The translations under genes were made by a program, and so were the position numbers. A DNA stretch of 64,000 bases from Naumovozyma dairenensis CBS 421 (lineage: Eukaryota; Ascomycota; Saccharomycetes; Saccharomycetales; Saccharomycetaceae), in the NCBI RefSeq assembly GCF_000227115.2, contig NC_016487.1, positions 620,001 to 684,000 of the forward strand, in the 5' to 3' direction. Positions 17,789-29,400 of this stretch are shown here, one piece after another; positions within the stretch are counted from its first letter, which is position 1; the number at the start of each line of letters is the position of its first letter. The notes below the pieces were generated by a model. That model saw only the letters and a list, made by a program, of their open reading frames with translations, was not told the DNA's origin and ran no database searches.

Positions 17789-20032
17789 TCATCGAGTTCT
17801 TTCCAGAATGCTCGCTTTCCTACTTCTAGGAACTGAACAAAGTAACTCAGATAACGGTGTTGGCTGTTTCAGCTCAGTTCTCCTCCTAGAGGATGGTGTC
17901 CATAATCCAAACGGTTCTTTACTGTTATCCATTGTATGGCTTAATTTTTCTTTCCTCGAAGCAATTAAATAATTCTGTACACCCACATCGATCTTATTTA
18001 TAGATCTTGGAATCAAACTTCTCCTGCTTGAGTGGTAATTTATCTTTTGTAATTGTAACTGTTGTATAGACAGTTGAGGCACTTCAAGCACTTGTTCTGG
18101 TGTCGAGAATTGAGAATTATCTGAGTATGCTTGTTCAAATACGGTTGATAACCTAGCTGATATTTGAGGGACTTTATGGGCAACATTTGCCCGTGTCACA
18201 GAACTGCGAGTTGGCGACGGGATTCTTGTGTCTATATCTTCAAAACTGTTCACATTATCATCTACGATATTTTTGTTGTCATCATATGGTAAATTTGGAA
18301 CAGAATTCAGTGTTAGTGTTCCTGATGTTAAAAAGTTATCTGTTTTAACCGGTGAAGACATATCAAAGAACGGGTTATTATCATTAGTTTCTGTAGGTGA
18401 CTCATCTTCTGAATCAGCCGGACGAATATTCATCTTTCTTAACAATACTGCCCCAAATTTTTTCCTGGTCTTTTTCCCGGGACTTAATTCTTCAAAATTT
18501 AGTGACAAATTACCAATTGCATCTGTTATAGAGTCAATACTGGCGTTTCCTTCAGGGGTAGCACCATCCTCGTTATCATTTTGTCCATTTTCAGATAAGT
18601 TTTTATTATTTCGTACTTCAATATATTGACTCAATTCTCTCGATTTATTAAAATTCGCTAATAGTAAATTATCTGTTTTAGTTCCTATTTCTAACCATTT
18701 TTGAGCCAAATCATTAGTTTTTAATGCGATGCCAGCGTCCAACAAAGAAAATTCAATGGCTCTATATATGATATTAAAAGTTTTTGATATGGTTTTTGAT
18801 TTTTGTCGCAGTTGCTTTTCGAATAGTTCTTCAATATCTTTTGTTAAAAATTCGTTAGTTTCCAACTTATTAATCAGCGATTGAACTTCATCAATAATAC
18901 ATTCCAACTCATGATTCAAATTAATAAATAATGCATTCCATCTTTTTTCTATTAATTCATATTTTAACTCTTTGATTTCGTTCGTAAGAAATTTGAAATT
19001 CTTCATTATTCTTTCATATTTCTTTTGTAGGAAATCAAGCAATATAGACACGATTGAGTCTATCGACTCTCGTAAACTGAACTGTTCAATACGTTGAGGT
19101 AAAATTTCAGTCAAACTTTTTTCAATTGGTGGTATCCTATTCTTCAAAGTTGTAAAATTATCAGAAAGTTGTTCATCTATTCGTGTGAAAATTGGAATTT
19201 TTGGCTCCATCATTAAGGAGGAAGAGGAAGATAATGGGGAACTTAACCGTTTACCGGGACTCCCATGAACATGACGAATAGAATGATGATTTCCGCTTGT
19301 CGATAACAATTTTGTTAGTTGATTCAATGTAAATGTAGGAGTATGTCGAATAGGTGATGAAAATTTCAGTTCCTGTACTTGAAAGCATTCTTTAATATTT
19401 TTATTTATTAACTCATCCAATGTATCCATGTGATCCTTGGAGATTTCGTTGAACTCTAATGACGTACCTCTCAATTGTTTCAGCAGATGTAGCTTCTTCA
19501 CTAGCATGTTTTTATCAGTAGTACATGCTTCTATCAGATCGAACAGCTGATTAAAATCTATTTCCAATGGATGGTCTGAAGAAGATGTCAGTTTGAGCTC
19601 TAATATATCTAGTATATGAGACAAGGAAGGTTCAATCTTAGAAACTTGATCCATCAAAAGGGAAAGGGTAGTTTGATCCTGTTGAAGACCATTCATATAC
19701 GAAATTACTTCACCCGGTGTTCTTAGGTTATCTGTGGGTAGTAATCCTGGTAACGTCACTGTATTTAGAGATACTAGCATGTTGCGAAGAGAAGTCAATT
19801 GGAATTGTAAAGTGACCGCTGTTGCTTCCGTTATATCATTTATTTTCGACAAGACACTTATACTACCATCAAGAATTCGAAATCTGTCATTTTGTGGTAG
19901 TGGTGCAGGCCTATTTCGTTCTTCATTCGCTCTCGCTTCTAAGTGAATGTTGGAAGGTTCAGGAGAGGTTTCGACTTCGGCCGTTATTATCATATCATCG
20001 TTATCATCGTTGAGTATTCCTTCTTTATCCAT
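17789..20032 (-). CDS. KAR9: Spindle-positioning protein Kar9
   Basis: A 747-residue (644 in S. cerevisiae) APC-like linker that couples Bim1 on astral microtubules to myosin Myo2 and so orients the spindle. The conserved core is obvious (SLEFNEISKDHMDTL, SPIRHTPTFTLNQL, IPPIEKSLTEILPQRI, SKTFNIIYRAIEFSLLDAG). The basic Ser/Pro-rich tail carries SLIP within SRRSLIPRS, an SxIP motif for EB1/Bim1, and TPSSRRRTELKQPTPLSEL near the end. Coiled-coil segments occupy about 300-430. Pro-directed Ser/Thr sites fit the known Cdk regulation. It stands in reverse orientation relative to DIM1/PLC1, unlike S. cerevisiae, so an inversion separates KAR9-MDL2-ATP15 from PLC1-ACM1-DIM1. Confidence 0.95.
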   Translation of the reverse strand: MDKEGILNDDNDDMIITAEVETSPEPSNIHLEARANEERNRPAPLPQNDRFRILDGSISVLSKINDITEATAVTLQFQLTSLRNMLVSLNTVTLPGLLPTDNLRTPGEVISYMNGLQQDQTTLSLLMDQVSKIEPSLSHILDILELKLTSSSDHPLEIDFNQLFDLIEACTTDKNMLVKKLHLLKQLRGTSLEFNEISKDHMDTLDELINKNIKECFQVQELKFSSPIRHTPTFTLNQLTKLLSTSGNHHSIRHVHGSPGKRLSSPLSSSSSLMMEPKIPIFTRIDEQLSDNFTTLKNRIPPIEKSLTEILPQRIEQFSLRESIDSIVSILLDFLQKKYERIMKNFKFLTNEIKELKYELIEKRWNALFINLNHELECIIDEVQSLINKLETNEFLTKDIEELFEKQLRQKSKTISKTFNIIYRAIEFSLLDAGIALKTNDLAQKWLEIGTKTDNLLLANFNKSRELSQYIEVRNNKNLSENGQNDNEDGATPEGNASIDSITDAIGNLSLNFEELSPGKKTRKKFGAVLLRKMNIRPADSEDESPTETNDNNPFFDMSSPVKTDNFLTSGTLTLNSVPNLPYDDNKNIVDDNVNSFEDIDTRIPSPTRSSVTRANVAHKVPQISARLSTVFEQAYSDNSQFSTPEQVLEVPQLSIQQLQLQKINYHSSRRSLIPRSINKIDVGVQNYLIASRKEKLSHTMDNSKEPFGLWTPSSRRRTELKQPTPLSELLCSVPRSRKASILERTR

Positions 20033-20428
20033 CTGTATTCAAAAAGGTATTCGAGGGACATAAAGAGAATATGTCGCAGTTGTTAGTTTAGCAAAATAAT
20101 TCTTTATCTGAGCAGATGCTGTGTTTGAAAGGTGGTCTTGTATTTCAATTGGAAGTAGTTATTATTTTATGTTTTGATTTGTTTACATGTTGAAGTTCGT
20201 GTTTCGGGTTTGTTTACAAAATAGTATGATCACATTCCGGGTAATCTATCCAAACCAACACCAAATGGAACAACATTCCATCGGTGCTGCTGCTGTTGGT
20301 GATGATGATGATGATGATGATGACGATGGTGATGAGGAATAGTATCTATTAGGGTGTCACTGTACAGATTATGTATTGACTGCAACGGTTTGTTATATAT
20401 ATATATAGATATAGATATATATGGTGTT
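20033..20428. other. KAR9 promoter / MDL2 3' region
   Basis: Simple repeats only: a (GAT)n tract at about 20299-20322 and a TATA/GATATA stretch at about 20394-20424. No gene is seen. Confidence 0.5.
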
Positions 20429-23074
20429 TCAGAGCGGGTCCTTAGGAGAGAGTTTAATTGGTTTGCTTTCCGCTGAAACATCATTGAGGACGGATTCAAT
20501 TGAGTCTTCAAGTTGTTGAGTCGTTATTATGGTTGGGGGTGCTTCCGACTCGTGATCCTCTTGTGCATGGTCCTCTTCTAGTATTGTCCCTTCGTGGTGA
20601 ATACTTGAACCATTAGCAGAGGAGACTGATGTGGAAGACACAGGCGGGACTGTCTTGGTAACAACTTTCTTTCTACTTGATTTTTCATTTAATAGTTTGG
20701 ATAGCTCACTAGTCGGGTCAGCAAACAGTTCCTTAAATTTACCCATCTCAACCACAGATCCATCATTACCGAGAACAATAATATTTTCAGACCTCCTAAT
20801 GGTACTTAATCTATGGGCAATGCTGACAATAGTCATTGATTTACTTTTCATTAACTGGCCAAATGTGTAGTTAATTGCACCTTCACTTTCTACATCCAAG
20901 GCAGAAGTGGCCTCATCCAGGATCAAAATATTTGGTTTCTTGATTAGTGCTCTAGCAATCGCTATACGTTGCTTTTGACCACCACTCAATAAAGTACCAT
21001 GGGGTCCAATGTATGTATCATACGTATAAGGGAATTTCACAATGAAGTTATGGCAAAAACATTGTTTTGCTACAGTTCTAATTTCTTCTTTTGTTGGTTC
21101 TTCAGTCAGACCGTACGTAATATTGTCTCTAATGGTACCTGACATCAGTACAGGTTCTTGTTGAACTACAGCTATTTGTCTTCTTAGTGATTTGCTGTTT
21201 AACTTCGTGATATCTTGACCATCAATCAATATCTGACCACTTGTTGGGTTATAGTAATGTAATAACAATAAAGCTATTGTCGACTTCCCCTTCCCTGAAG
21301 GTCCTACAATACAAACGTTTGAACCTGGTTTTATTTTGAAATTCAAACTTTTGAAAATTTGATTACTTGGTCTAGTTGGATATGCAAATGATACATTTTT
21401 AAATTCAATTTCACCTTTCCCTGGAGTATATGTTTTCCCTAAAGTAGGTCTTATAGTTGGTACACGATCAGTTAATTCAAATAATCTTGATGCAGCACCT
21501 GCACCTTGCATGATTTCAGAATAGAACGTAGATAAACCAAATATAGCATTCCCCGTATATTCTGTATATAACATAAAGGCAGTTAGGTCACCAATTGTCA
21601 AAGAACCATGTAACACTAAGTAAGAACCATAGACTAACACAGTTAAAAAACTTAGATCACCAACAAGACTTGTAGACGTGAAGAATTTCGCGTTAATGAA
21701 CGCAGCTCTCTTACCAACGTCAAAAATTTCCCTAATCGAGTGATTGAATCGTTTTATTTCTCTTTGTTCCGCTACAAATGATTGAACTGTTCTAACACCA
21801 TTCAGCTGTTCTTCAGAAACCCTGGTAAGTTGACCTGTTGCATCTTGTAATTCTCTTGAATTTATTCTAATTTGTTTCCCAAAGATCGATGCACTTAATA
21901 CAACAGGTATAACAAAACAAACTAAAACGGATGATAAATCCATTGAAAGTTCTAACATCATTCCTATCCCGACACCACCACAAATAAGACTCTTAACACC
22001 ATCAGAAATCTTCTGAGTAATAGACCTCGACACTATATACGAATCAGCGCCTAACCTTGATATCAAGTCACCAACTTTATGAACGTCAAAGAATTCAGAA
22101 TCTTGATGTAACGTATGTTTCATCACTACAGAGCGTAATCTAGCCACCAACCTTTCACTTAAAATTCTTAACAAGATCAGCCTTCCATAGTTAGCTGCGC
22201 ATCCAATAAATAATGCAACAGAAAAGCCTCCTAAGAATTCATACAGTGTTAAACCGAACATTATTGTTGGAGGAGGAGACGAACCACCATCTGGTGTTGT
22301 AGCTACTGACTTCAAAGCATCTAATATCAACCCAATTATCTTGGGGATCATCATGCCTATGGTACATGATATTGTAAGGAGGGTCAATGACACGATTAAT
22401 AATTTATAATCCTTTTTCACCAGGAGGAATAGTCGGAATACATCTTTAAAATTCGATTCCCCTTGATCAGGCTCTATTTCATTGGGTTCTGTGGATGCTT
22501 TTGTAGACTCGGTAGATTCCGTGTGAGGCGGAATGGTATCGGTAGTATTTGTAGTGGAGTTAAACCTTAATGCGACTTTATTGCAATTGAAGGGTTTGGT
22601 TTTAAGTAGTAATATGCTATCCTGTTTAGCAGTTAAACTTAAAATAGACAGTCTACTTAATATGGAATGATTTGTGTGATATTGTGATTTCTGAGTTGAA
22701 ATTGAGAGGTTTCGACTTAAATTAGTCTTGGAAATATCCCTGTCGTAGCGGCTCCCTTGACGACATGATATATGATCACCTTTCGATATAAGTAAGTCAT
22801 TATACATCCATTTTGCATTATTAAATTGATTGGAAGTTAAAATGGAATAAGTACGAACTGCCAGATTGGGTTTGGAAAACGGAGATATTGTTTGAGGTAT
22901 AGATAAAGGGAAGATGTTTTTGATCATAATTCCGCTTAGTGATGACCATGTATAATCCGTGATAAGAGCTTCTTCTTCTTTTAACAACTTGAGTATGTAT
23001 GATTCGTTTATTTTAACTTCTGTAGAACCTCCTTTCGCATTTAGATCTGTGTGTACGGCAGTTATCAACGACAC
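20429..23074 (-). CDS. MDL2: Mitochondrial inner-membrane ABC half-transporter Mdl2
   Basis: An ABCB-type half-transporter of the mitochondrial inner membrane (773 residues in S. cerevisiae, 881 here). The six-TM domain lies at about 225-530, with IGCAANYGRLILLRILSERL and GDLISRLGADSYIVSRS. The nucleotide-binding domain has Walker A GPSGKGKST, the Q-loop, signature LLSGGQKQRIAIARAL, Walker B ILILDEATSALD and H-loop IAHRLSTIRR. The C-terminal tail is acidic. The first 49 residues are acidic and unlike a presequence, whereas Met50 (at 22927) starts MIKNIFPLSIPQTI, an R/K/S-rich, acid-free targeting peptide. I therefore suspect the real start is 22927; the longest frame is given. Its neighbours KAR9 and ATP15 are as in S. 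cerevisiae. Confidence 0.95.
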   Translation of the reverse strand: MSLITAVHTDLNAKGGSTEVKINESYILKLLKEEEALITDYTWSSLSGIMIKNIFPLSIPQTISPFSKPNLAVRTYSILTSNQFNNAKWMYNDLLISKGDHISCRQGSRYDRDISKTNLSRNLSISTQKSQYHTNHSILSRLSILSLTAKQDSILLLKTKPFNCNKVALRFNSTTNTTDTIPPHTESTESTKASTEPNEIEPDQGESNFKDVFRLFLLVKKDYKLLIVSLTLLTISCTIGMMIPKIIGLILDALKSVATTPDGGSSPPPTIMFGLTLYEFLGGFSVALFIGCAANYGRLILLRILSERLVARLRSVVMKHTLHQDSEFFDVHKVGDLISRLGADSYIVSRSITQKISDGVKSLICGGVGIGMMLELSMDLSSVLVCFVIPVVLSASIFGKQIRINSRELQDATGQLTRVSEEQLNGVRTVQSFVAEQREIKRFNHSIREIFDVGKRAAFINAKFFTSTSLVGDLSFLTVLVYGSYLVLHGSLTIGDLTAFMLYTEYTGNAIFGLSTFYSEIMQGAGAASRLFELTDRVPTIRPTLGKTYTPGKGEIEFKNVSFAYPTRPSNQIFKSLNFKIKPGSNVCIVGPSGKGKSTIALLLLHYYNPTSGQILIDGQDITKLNSKSLRRQIAVVQQEPVLMSGTIRDNITYGLTEEPTKEEIRTVAKQCFCHNFIVKFPYTYDTYIGPHGTLLSGGQKQRIAIARALIKKPNILILDEATSALDVESEGAINYTFGQLMKSKSMTIVSIAHRLSTIRRSENIIVLGNDGSVVEMGKFKELFADPTSELSKLLNEKSSRKKVVTKTVPPVSSTSVSSANGSSIHHEGTILEEDHAQEDHESEAPPTIITTQQLEDSIESVLNDVSAESKPIKLSPKDPL

Positions 23075-23556
23075 AGTAATCTTATAATAATGTTTTCTGT
23101 TGATAAGAGTATAAAATAAGAGATTATCAATTTTAGCAGAGTCATCCTACAAAAATGTGATGTAGACTGTGCACGCCTTTAAAATTAAATAGACGGACAC
23201 CTTAAGGAAGGTTAATGAAGATTTTTTGAAAGAAACAACGATAGAAAAACAGAATGTAAGAACATCTTTGTTCGTCAAATGTAATGGTTCTTCTTAGTAT
23301 ATAATTATATATATTTATAAATTTCGTTGACGAATTAACCTTTATATAACCGTTTTGAACCGGAATTAGGCTTTATTCGAAATGTTATTGTATAGAAAAA
23401 GGGTGGAAAGGCTGAAAATCGTAGAATTTATACTGAATTGAATATATGATGGGTACACAATATGTTTATATATATATTTTGAATCGTACTGGAAATGTGG
23501 AGAGAATCGTTATACCGAGTTGCTAAAGTGACATTACTTACTTTCATGACTTTTCC
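23075..23556. other. MDL2 promoter / ATP15 3' region
   Basis: AT-rich with TATA-like runs near 23300-23320 and 23465-23480; no gene or clear site is seen. Confidence 0.5.
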
Positions 23557-23757
23557 TTATTTCTTTTGAAGAGATTCCGGTTCGCTAGCTGGAGCCCCAT
23601 CTTTATACTTTGTAAAATATGCATCTGTATGTGATCTGGCCATGACTGTGGCTGTTTGTAATTCTGGTTTCAAAGCAGCACGCAACGTTCTTGCTGCGAT
23701 TGATAGATATGCACTATATGTGATTCCAGCTTTTCTCCATACTGCAGATGATGACAT
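23557..23757 (-). CDS. ATP15: F1-ATP synthase epsilon subunit
   Basis: A 66-residue subunit of the central stalk of mitochondrial ATP synthase (62 in S. cerevisiae). The fold signature WRKAGITYSAYLSIAARTLR, followed by LKPELQTATV and DAYFTKYKDG, is diagnostic despite the small size. It is imported without a cleaved presequence. It lies next to MDL2, as in S. cerevisiae. Confidence 0.95.
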   Translation of the reverse strand: MSSSAVWRKAGITYSAYLSIAARTLRAALKPELQTATVMARSHTDAYFTKYKDGAPASEPESLQKK

Positions 23758-24136
23758 TTTTCCTCTTTCTTTTTATAAGTAGGTGGTCGGATAATAGACT
23801 ATATTGAGAAAGGTAATCTTGTATTCGTCTAGATAAAAATTACTTCGAGTATAACTTGTTTCTCATCAACAGGAAAGCTGTTCAAGTAGAAAAGTTGGTC
23901 TTGTTCTCCCCTTTGGGTATCTGCGTTAGTAGTTTTTCCTTTAACTTAAGAAGCGCTCTGTGGAAATCTGCTGTTTAATTCGTCCAGTAATGAGAAGTCG
24001 TTATTATTGAAAGAGAACTTTAATAAATAGCTAAAATAAGCAAGTAAATCATTATGATACATTCTATTATATTGGCAACTGCCTGTACAAGTTTCTCTAT
24101 GAAAATATATTTAACTTAAACTATAGAATCTCTAGA
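23758..24136. other. ATP15 promoter / KEL3 3' region
   Basis: No gene or clear element is seen. The block junction between ATP15 (YPL271) and KEL3 (YPL263) falls here. Confidence 0.5.
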
Positions 24137-26128
24137 TCATCTTCTTTTCGAAGCTCCCTTAGAAGTGTCCTTTTCAATAACATCTCCTACAACACCAAGC
24201 TCTTCCAATTTGTCTTCTTCAATACGGATTTGATCACGTCTCTCCCACCAACGGTCTTCACAAAGTTCAAACGACTTCTTCTTTAAATGCTTCCCTCTAA
24301 CATGTTTATTGTTGGAAATGGCCCATTCTAGGAAAGCTGGACCTTCACGAATGTAAAACGCACGTAACGATTCAAAAGGTTTTGGATGTGGTAACCATGG
24401 ACGTAAATCGGGAATTTCCATTTCTTGCACATCTTCTTCCTCTTCTTCCTCATCTTCATCATCTGCAACCAACTTTTGGTCCTTAATTTCTTCTTCATCG
24501 TCATCCTCATCATCGTCCTCTTCATCATCTTCATCATCCTCTTCATCAGAATCTTGCTCACCCAACTCCTTCGCTTTTTCAATTTCTTTCAAGTCTTCCC
24601 AGTAACATGTAACACCGTCAATCCTATTCAAGTCAATACTGTAGAACGAGTTGATGAAATAATCCTTTTCGCCTAATTCCCAACTACCACCATAAATAAA
24701 TAATAGGTCATCAACAACTGTCATGGCAACATTATATCTAGGATGCGGTAATTGATTCATGATGGTCACACCTTCAGCCTCCTGTGTAGTTCTTTCTGTA
24801 TCTTCATCATCGCTCGTTGCAGCAGTACTAGCAGTTGTACTACCGTCCTCGTTTTCATTGACCTCTTCATCGTCTTCATCATCTTCATCTTTCAAATTAT
24901 TTTTCTCTAAAATCTGGTTCAATAAATCTTGTAATTCTTTTTCCTTTTCTTTAGAGTTTTTATTATTAGAACGTTTTAAAGATTTATTACCCTTTTGATT
25001 CTTTCTTAAATTCAAAGCGAACCACCTGTTAGTTTCCACGTTGTAACTAAACAAATCGTTATAGAATAAAGATTCCAAACTTTCTTCAGTTTCATCGAAA
25101 TCATAAACACCACCAAATAAAATACCTCTACCCTTATGATATGCCATGGAACACCCGACTCTTGGAGATGGTTGGAACCCCAACTTTTTTCTTCTTTCCC
25201 ATCTAATACTACTCAAATCACTTTTCATTTTCAAATACCAACAATCATTCAATATCTTCCCCTTCTGTTGACCACTTTTCAATTTAGATTTCACTTTAGT
25301 GTACCCACCCCAAAGGATACACCCTTCTTCCACTGGGATCCATGAATGACCAGATCTAGGATCAGGTAACGGATGGTTCTTAGGGAATTCCACTTGCGTC
25401 CATTTATAATTCAAAATATCAAAACACCAAACATCATTGAAATAATTTGTTTGATTATTACCAATATCTTTAAACCCACCAAACAACACAAAATAATTCT
25501 TCCAATGAACAATCCTATGACCTGACCTGGCGACTGGAGATTTCTTAATATCAACTTTCGTCCATTCTTTCGTCGAAGTATCAAGTATCCATGTATCAGA
25601 ATAATGATAGAATGTATTTTGCTTTGGGGAGGAAAACTCACCACCATGTAATATAGCGATACCAGATGGATGATAACACATTGCCGCTGATGATCTTGGC
25701 ATAGGAGAATTTTGAGAGGTAATCTTACGCCATTGTTGAGTATCTGGAGTATATGATAATAAATCATTATAGAAATGAGTCATCCCAGTTTCTGGTGATG
25801 TATATTCACCACCAAACATTAATAACTCTTTACCCTTCTTATTATGAGCTGAAGCTGCTGTAATCATTGATGAATTGGAACGTGGTGAGATATGATTATG
25901 TTGACCTTGTGGTAAAAGTTCTACATTAATCTTTTCGAACTTTTCTTGTTCCATTTTAAAATTCGCTAGAACGGTTTCAATGTCCAAGTCATCATCATCA
26001 CCATCAACGTTTTGGTTTTTGGATAGCTTCTTTTTGTCCTTTTGTTCTGCTTTGGCTTGATTCTTTTTCAATTTTTGTTCTGCTCTGGCCTTTTTGGCAT
26101 CTTTATCTTTCTTACTTTTCTTTGCCAT
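24137..26128 (-). CDS. KEL3: Kelch-repeat protein Kel3
   Basis: A 663-residue (651 in S. cerevisiae) cytosolic protein with a Lys-rich start (MAKKSKKDKDAKKARAEQ) and about six Kelch repeats at residues ~75-500 (for example MFGGEYTSPETG, ILHGGEFSSP, VLFGGFKDIG, ILWGGYTK, ILFGGVYDF, FIYGGSWELG). Two acidic insertions follow, at about 410-460 and 540-590. The C-terminus has WLPHPKPFESLRAFYIREG and WWERRDQIRIEE, typical of Kel3/KLHDC4-like proteins. Its exact function is poorly known. It belongs to the DIP5-PLC1 neighbourhood of S. cerevisiae. Confidence 0.95.
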   Translation of the reverse strand: MAKKSKKDKDAKKARAEQKLKKNQAKAEQKDKKKLSKNQNVDGDDDDLDIETVLANFKMEQEKFEKINVELLPQGQHNHISPRSNSSMITAASAHNKKGKELLMFGGEYTSPETGMTHFYNDLLSYTPDTQQWRKITSQNSPMPRSSAAMCYHPSGIAILHGGEFSSPKQNTFYHYSDTWILDTSTKEWTKVDIKKSPVARSGHRIVHWKNYFVLFGGFKDIGNNQTNYFNDVWCFDILNYKWTQVEFPKNHPLPDPRSGHSWIPVEEGCILWGGYTKVKSKLKSGQQKGKILNDCWYLKMKSDLSSIRWERRKKLGFQPSPRVGCSMAYHKGRGILFGGVYDFDETEESLESLFYNDLFSYNVETNRWFALNLRKNQKGNKSLKRSNNKNSKEKEKELQDLLNQILEKNNLKDEDDEDDEEVNENEDGSTTASTAATSDDEDTERTTQEAEGVTIMNQLPHPRYNVAMTVVDDLLFIYGGSWELGEKDYFINSFYSIDLNRIDGVTCYWEDLKEIEKAKELGEQDSDEEDDEDDEEDDDEDDDEEEIKDQKLVADDEDEEEEEEDVQEMEIPDLRPWLPHPKPFESLRAFYIREGPAFLEWAISNNKHVRGKHLKKKSFELCEDRWWERRDQIRIEEDKLEELGVVGDVIEKDTSKGASKRR

Positions 26129-26477
26129 AGTGATATCTGATTTTGTTTGAGAGTGTCAAAAATAGGTACTCCACAAAGGCGTTTACTCTCTATGGTTCTT
26201 TCCCAATGTATTGTAAGTAATCTGTCATTTCAATCGATGATGTTTTTATCAATAGCTCTTCTATTGTTCTAAAGTCGAAATTTTCACTCTGCGCGTTTCC
26301 TCTCATTTGGAAATATTTGAAAGTAAAGAAAAGGCTATATTCTATGATCTCGAAGGTGTATGTATGTAGAAACTATTCACAAAATATCCATTAATATGCT
26401 AGTTTACATGAATTGAATTCTCGAAGCTGTATTAAGTGCGTATCAAAAGATGTATATTAAAAAAATATCGTACGTTG
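26129..26477. other. KEL3 promoter / CBF2 3' region, synteny junction
   Basis: No gene, tRNA or repeat is recognisable, although gene order switches here from the YPL26x block to the YGR13x-14x block. Confidence 0.5.
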
Positions 26478-29400
26478 TTATAACAATATATAAATTTGGT
26501 CAGACAATCCACTAAAGTTCCCACGATGATCTCTTTTCCAATCTCGTAACAATCTTGCAAGGGCTGACATTGGTTTATTATCTCTAATCAATTCACAAGC
26601 TTTGATAGCAACTTTTCTTTCAAAATTCTCCTCGTTCATCAAATAGACTACAAATTCCACTATTACTTTACGTTCTTTGTACAATTCTGCTGATACATGT
26701 TTTCTCCAACTTTTATTCTTCGATTTGTTTAACGAATGGATAGATTCATTATTATATTTGGGATTCGGTTGAAACCATTCTTTAACGATGCCATCTATAG
26801 TGTTGATTGTTTCATCCAATTGGAAAGCAGATACTTCCCCATCTTCGAAAGATTGCGTGCCGATATTTTCCTTTTCCCTCGAGACCGTCATGCTTTTAGT
26901 TGCCCTCTTCATTGACAAGGGAATTAATTTAGGTGTTGACATTTGAGATGATATATATGGTGAACTTGTGTTGGAAACTACAGCATCTTTAGGGATGGAC
27001 ATAAATGAGTTGTGTCTTCCGTCGCTTGCATTAGCATTGGTAGCATTACCATTCAATTTTTGTTTCATATGATTATTTTGCTGCACTGCTCTAGAGAGTA
27101 CGGTCCCTTTGGGCGTACTCATCGAGTTGAAATGAGTATTTGCAAAATCGTGAATCTTTTGATTAACTATATTTTCCACAATGGTTTCAATTTTGTCACC
27201 AAATTTTCTAGCAAATTGATTCATTTGATTCTTGAAAATGGAATTGACCCTCGTTGTTACTAATTCGTTTATTAAATACTTTAGTTCTTCTTGCATATTA
27301 TTGTCTTCCCCGTCAACACTGTCATCGTCATCGTCACTATCGCTATTGTCCTCGTCGGCATCTTCACTAGACGATGAACTCTCTTTTTTGTCCTCCTCCT
27401 CATCATCGTCATCATCGTCATCGTCAGAAATATCCATTAAGTTCAATGATTTCTCTCTTCCTGTCCGCCTGGTTGGTTGCTTGGTATCTAATTCTTCAAA
27501 ATCATTTTGTTGACTATGTTTAATTATTTGATTTTTTACGAATTTGTGTCTTTCCATTGGATCGAAATTAAGAGTTTCAAACATTGAATCATTAAATGAA
27601 TTCAATTGTTTAGTGATTAAATGTTTCACGGGTTTCTTAACTGGTACTTCATCAAAAATCTTAGTTAATGTTCCAACTAAGTTTTGAAAATTTGTCATTG
27701 TTTGTAATTGCATGAATTGGAATTCCTCATCTGTGATTCTTTGCGTTAATTCGTTTGTCATCACTGACTGTTGCTGGTTGTTCGAAGTAGTTGTAATTGA
27801 TTGAGGAATATTTATTAAACTTTGCTTCGCGGAGTTCTCCCGGGTATCATCCTCAGAGATATCTCTTTCAGAAGAGGTATGTTTCCTCCTCTTGCTTTTA
27901 ATGGTATTAGTCTTGTCATTTTCTTGTGCTTTGGTCTTACTTCTGGTTCTTTTTTTGGGAGCGTTCTTAGTTGCATTGGCAATCGATAACATTTCTTGCA
28001 AATTATTATTTGATAAAGTTTTGGACTCATTATTTGTAACACTATTATCAGTATCAACGTGCCTTATTGTATCCTTAAGTGATGAAGTAACAATCGAAGC
28101 GAGATTAGAAGATGGTTCAATAATCAATTGAGTAAAGCTTTTCCTCGTAAGACATTGTTTATCATCAGGGAAAATGCGGAATGGTAATGTATCTTCACTG
28201 TTATTATTGTTACCACTTGATAGAATCTTGGCACTATTTAAGTAGATACGGAATTCTTCTCTTTGTAAAACAGGATATTTGAATATATCATGATCTGGGA
28301 AAAATTCGTAAATGAAAGGAAGATTACTGACAAATATTAATCTTAAAGCCTCCATTAGTTGAATAAAGTTTTGTAACTTTAATGGTGGCGAAGAAGCAGA
28401 TCCTTCCAATTTCCCCTTTAATATTTCAATTTCTGGGAATAATTGGAATAACATTCCATTGGGTGGGACCTTTCTTATTGAAAAATATGTATTGTTATTT
28501 GTTTCGTTGGTCCTGTAATTTAGTTCATGTATTGGATTTCTTAAATTCATCAGATAGTTCAAATCCAATGGTATGTCATCTTTAAATGCTACGTCAAAGG
28601 CTTCAGGGAATTTCGATTTCACTGTTCGTAATATATCCGGAGTAAAGTAAATGTTATTGGAATCGTTGCTTTCAACGTCAGAGGATAAAGGCGAGGTAAA
28701 TTGACAGTATTCAGATATTTGCGTTAATGAATTTTGCCATACTTCTTCATCATCTGCATGTTCCTCGTGTAAAAATGGGAAATGCTCAATGTCGGTTTCT
28801 GTCATTGGGAATTTATAATCTTTAAGTATATAGAAACGTAGGAAATAATATGTTGCTAGTGTCATAATGGGACATATAAAGGGACAATTTTGCGGTATGA
28901 TTTCTAATGTTTTGAGACCATTGACCTTCTTCTTTGAAGTATTATTTCGTGTGTATGTTCCATATATGACTGGAAGTTGCTTAGAAGGTGATGAGGATGA
29001 TGATGATGATGATGATGATTCAATCATTGGTCTTGTTTGGAAATTTGACAGTAATAAATCGAATTGTTCATCATACGTGATATTATACATTGTTGACAGT
29101 TGCAAAGTAAGTAGAAATTGCAGTTTTATTCTTGGTTCATTATTCTTTAAGTGTGTTGTATTAGGATTCCAAAGGTTTACCGCAGTTTTCAACAACTTGT
29201 ACACCTTATTATTATTATTATTATTATTATCATCATTATCTGATAAAGTGAATATTTTTGGCATATGTTCGTATTGGGAATAAATACTGGGGATACTATT
29301 TAAGTATGATTCTACCCTAGGATCAATTGTATATTCAATGTTACCCTTTGCAACGTGACACAATTTATCCAAGAATTTCAAACTCTTGATAATTTTTTCG

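Noticed and set aside
26478..27000. C-terminal module suggested the gene is GCR1
   Set aside because: The Gcr1_C-like domain is shared by Ndc10/Cbf2; the N-terminal core and the divergent TPO neighbour identify CBF2.
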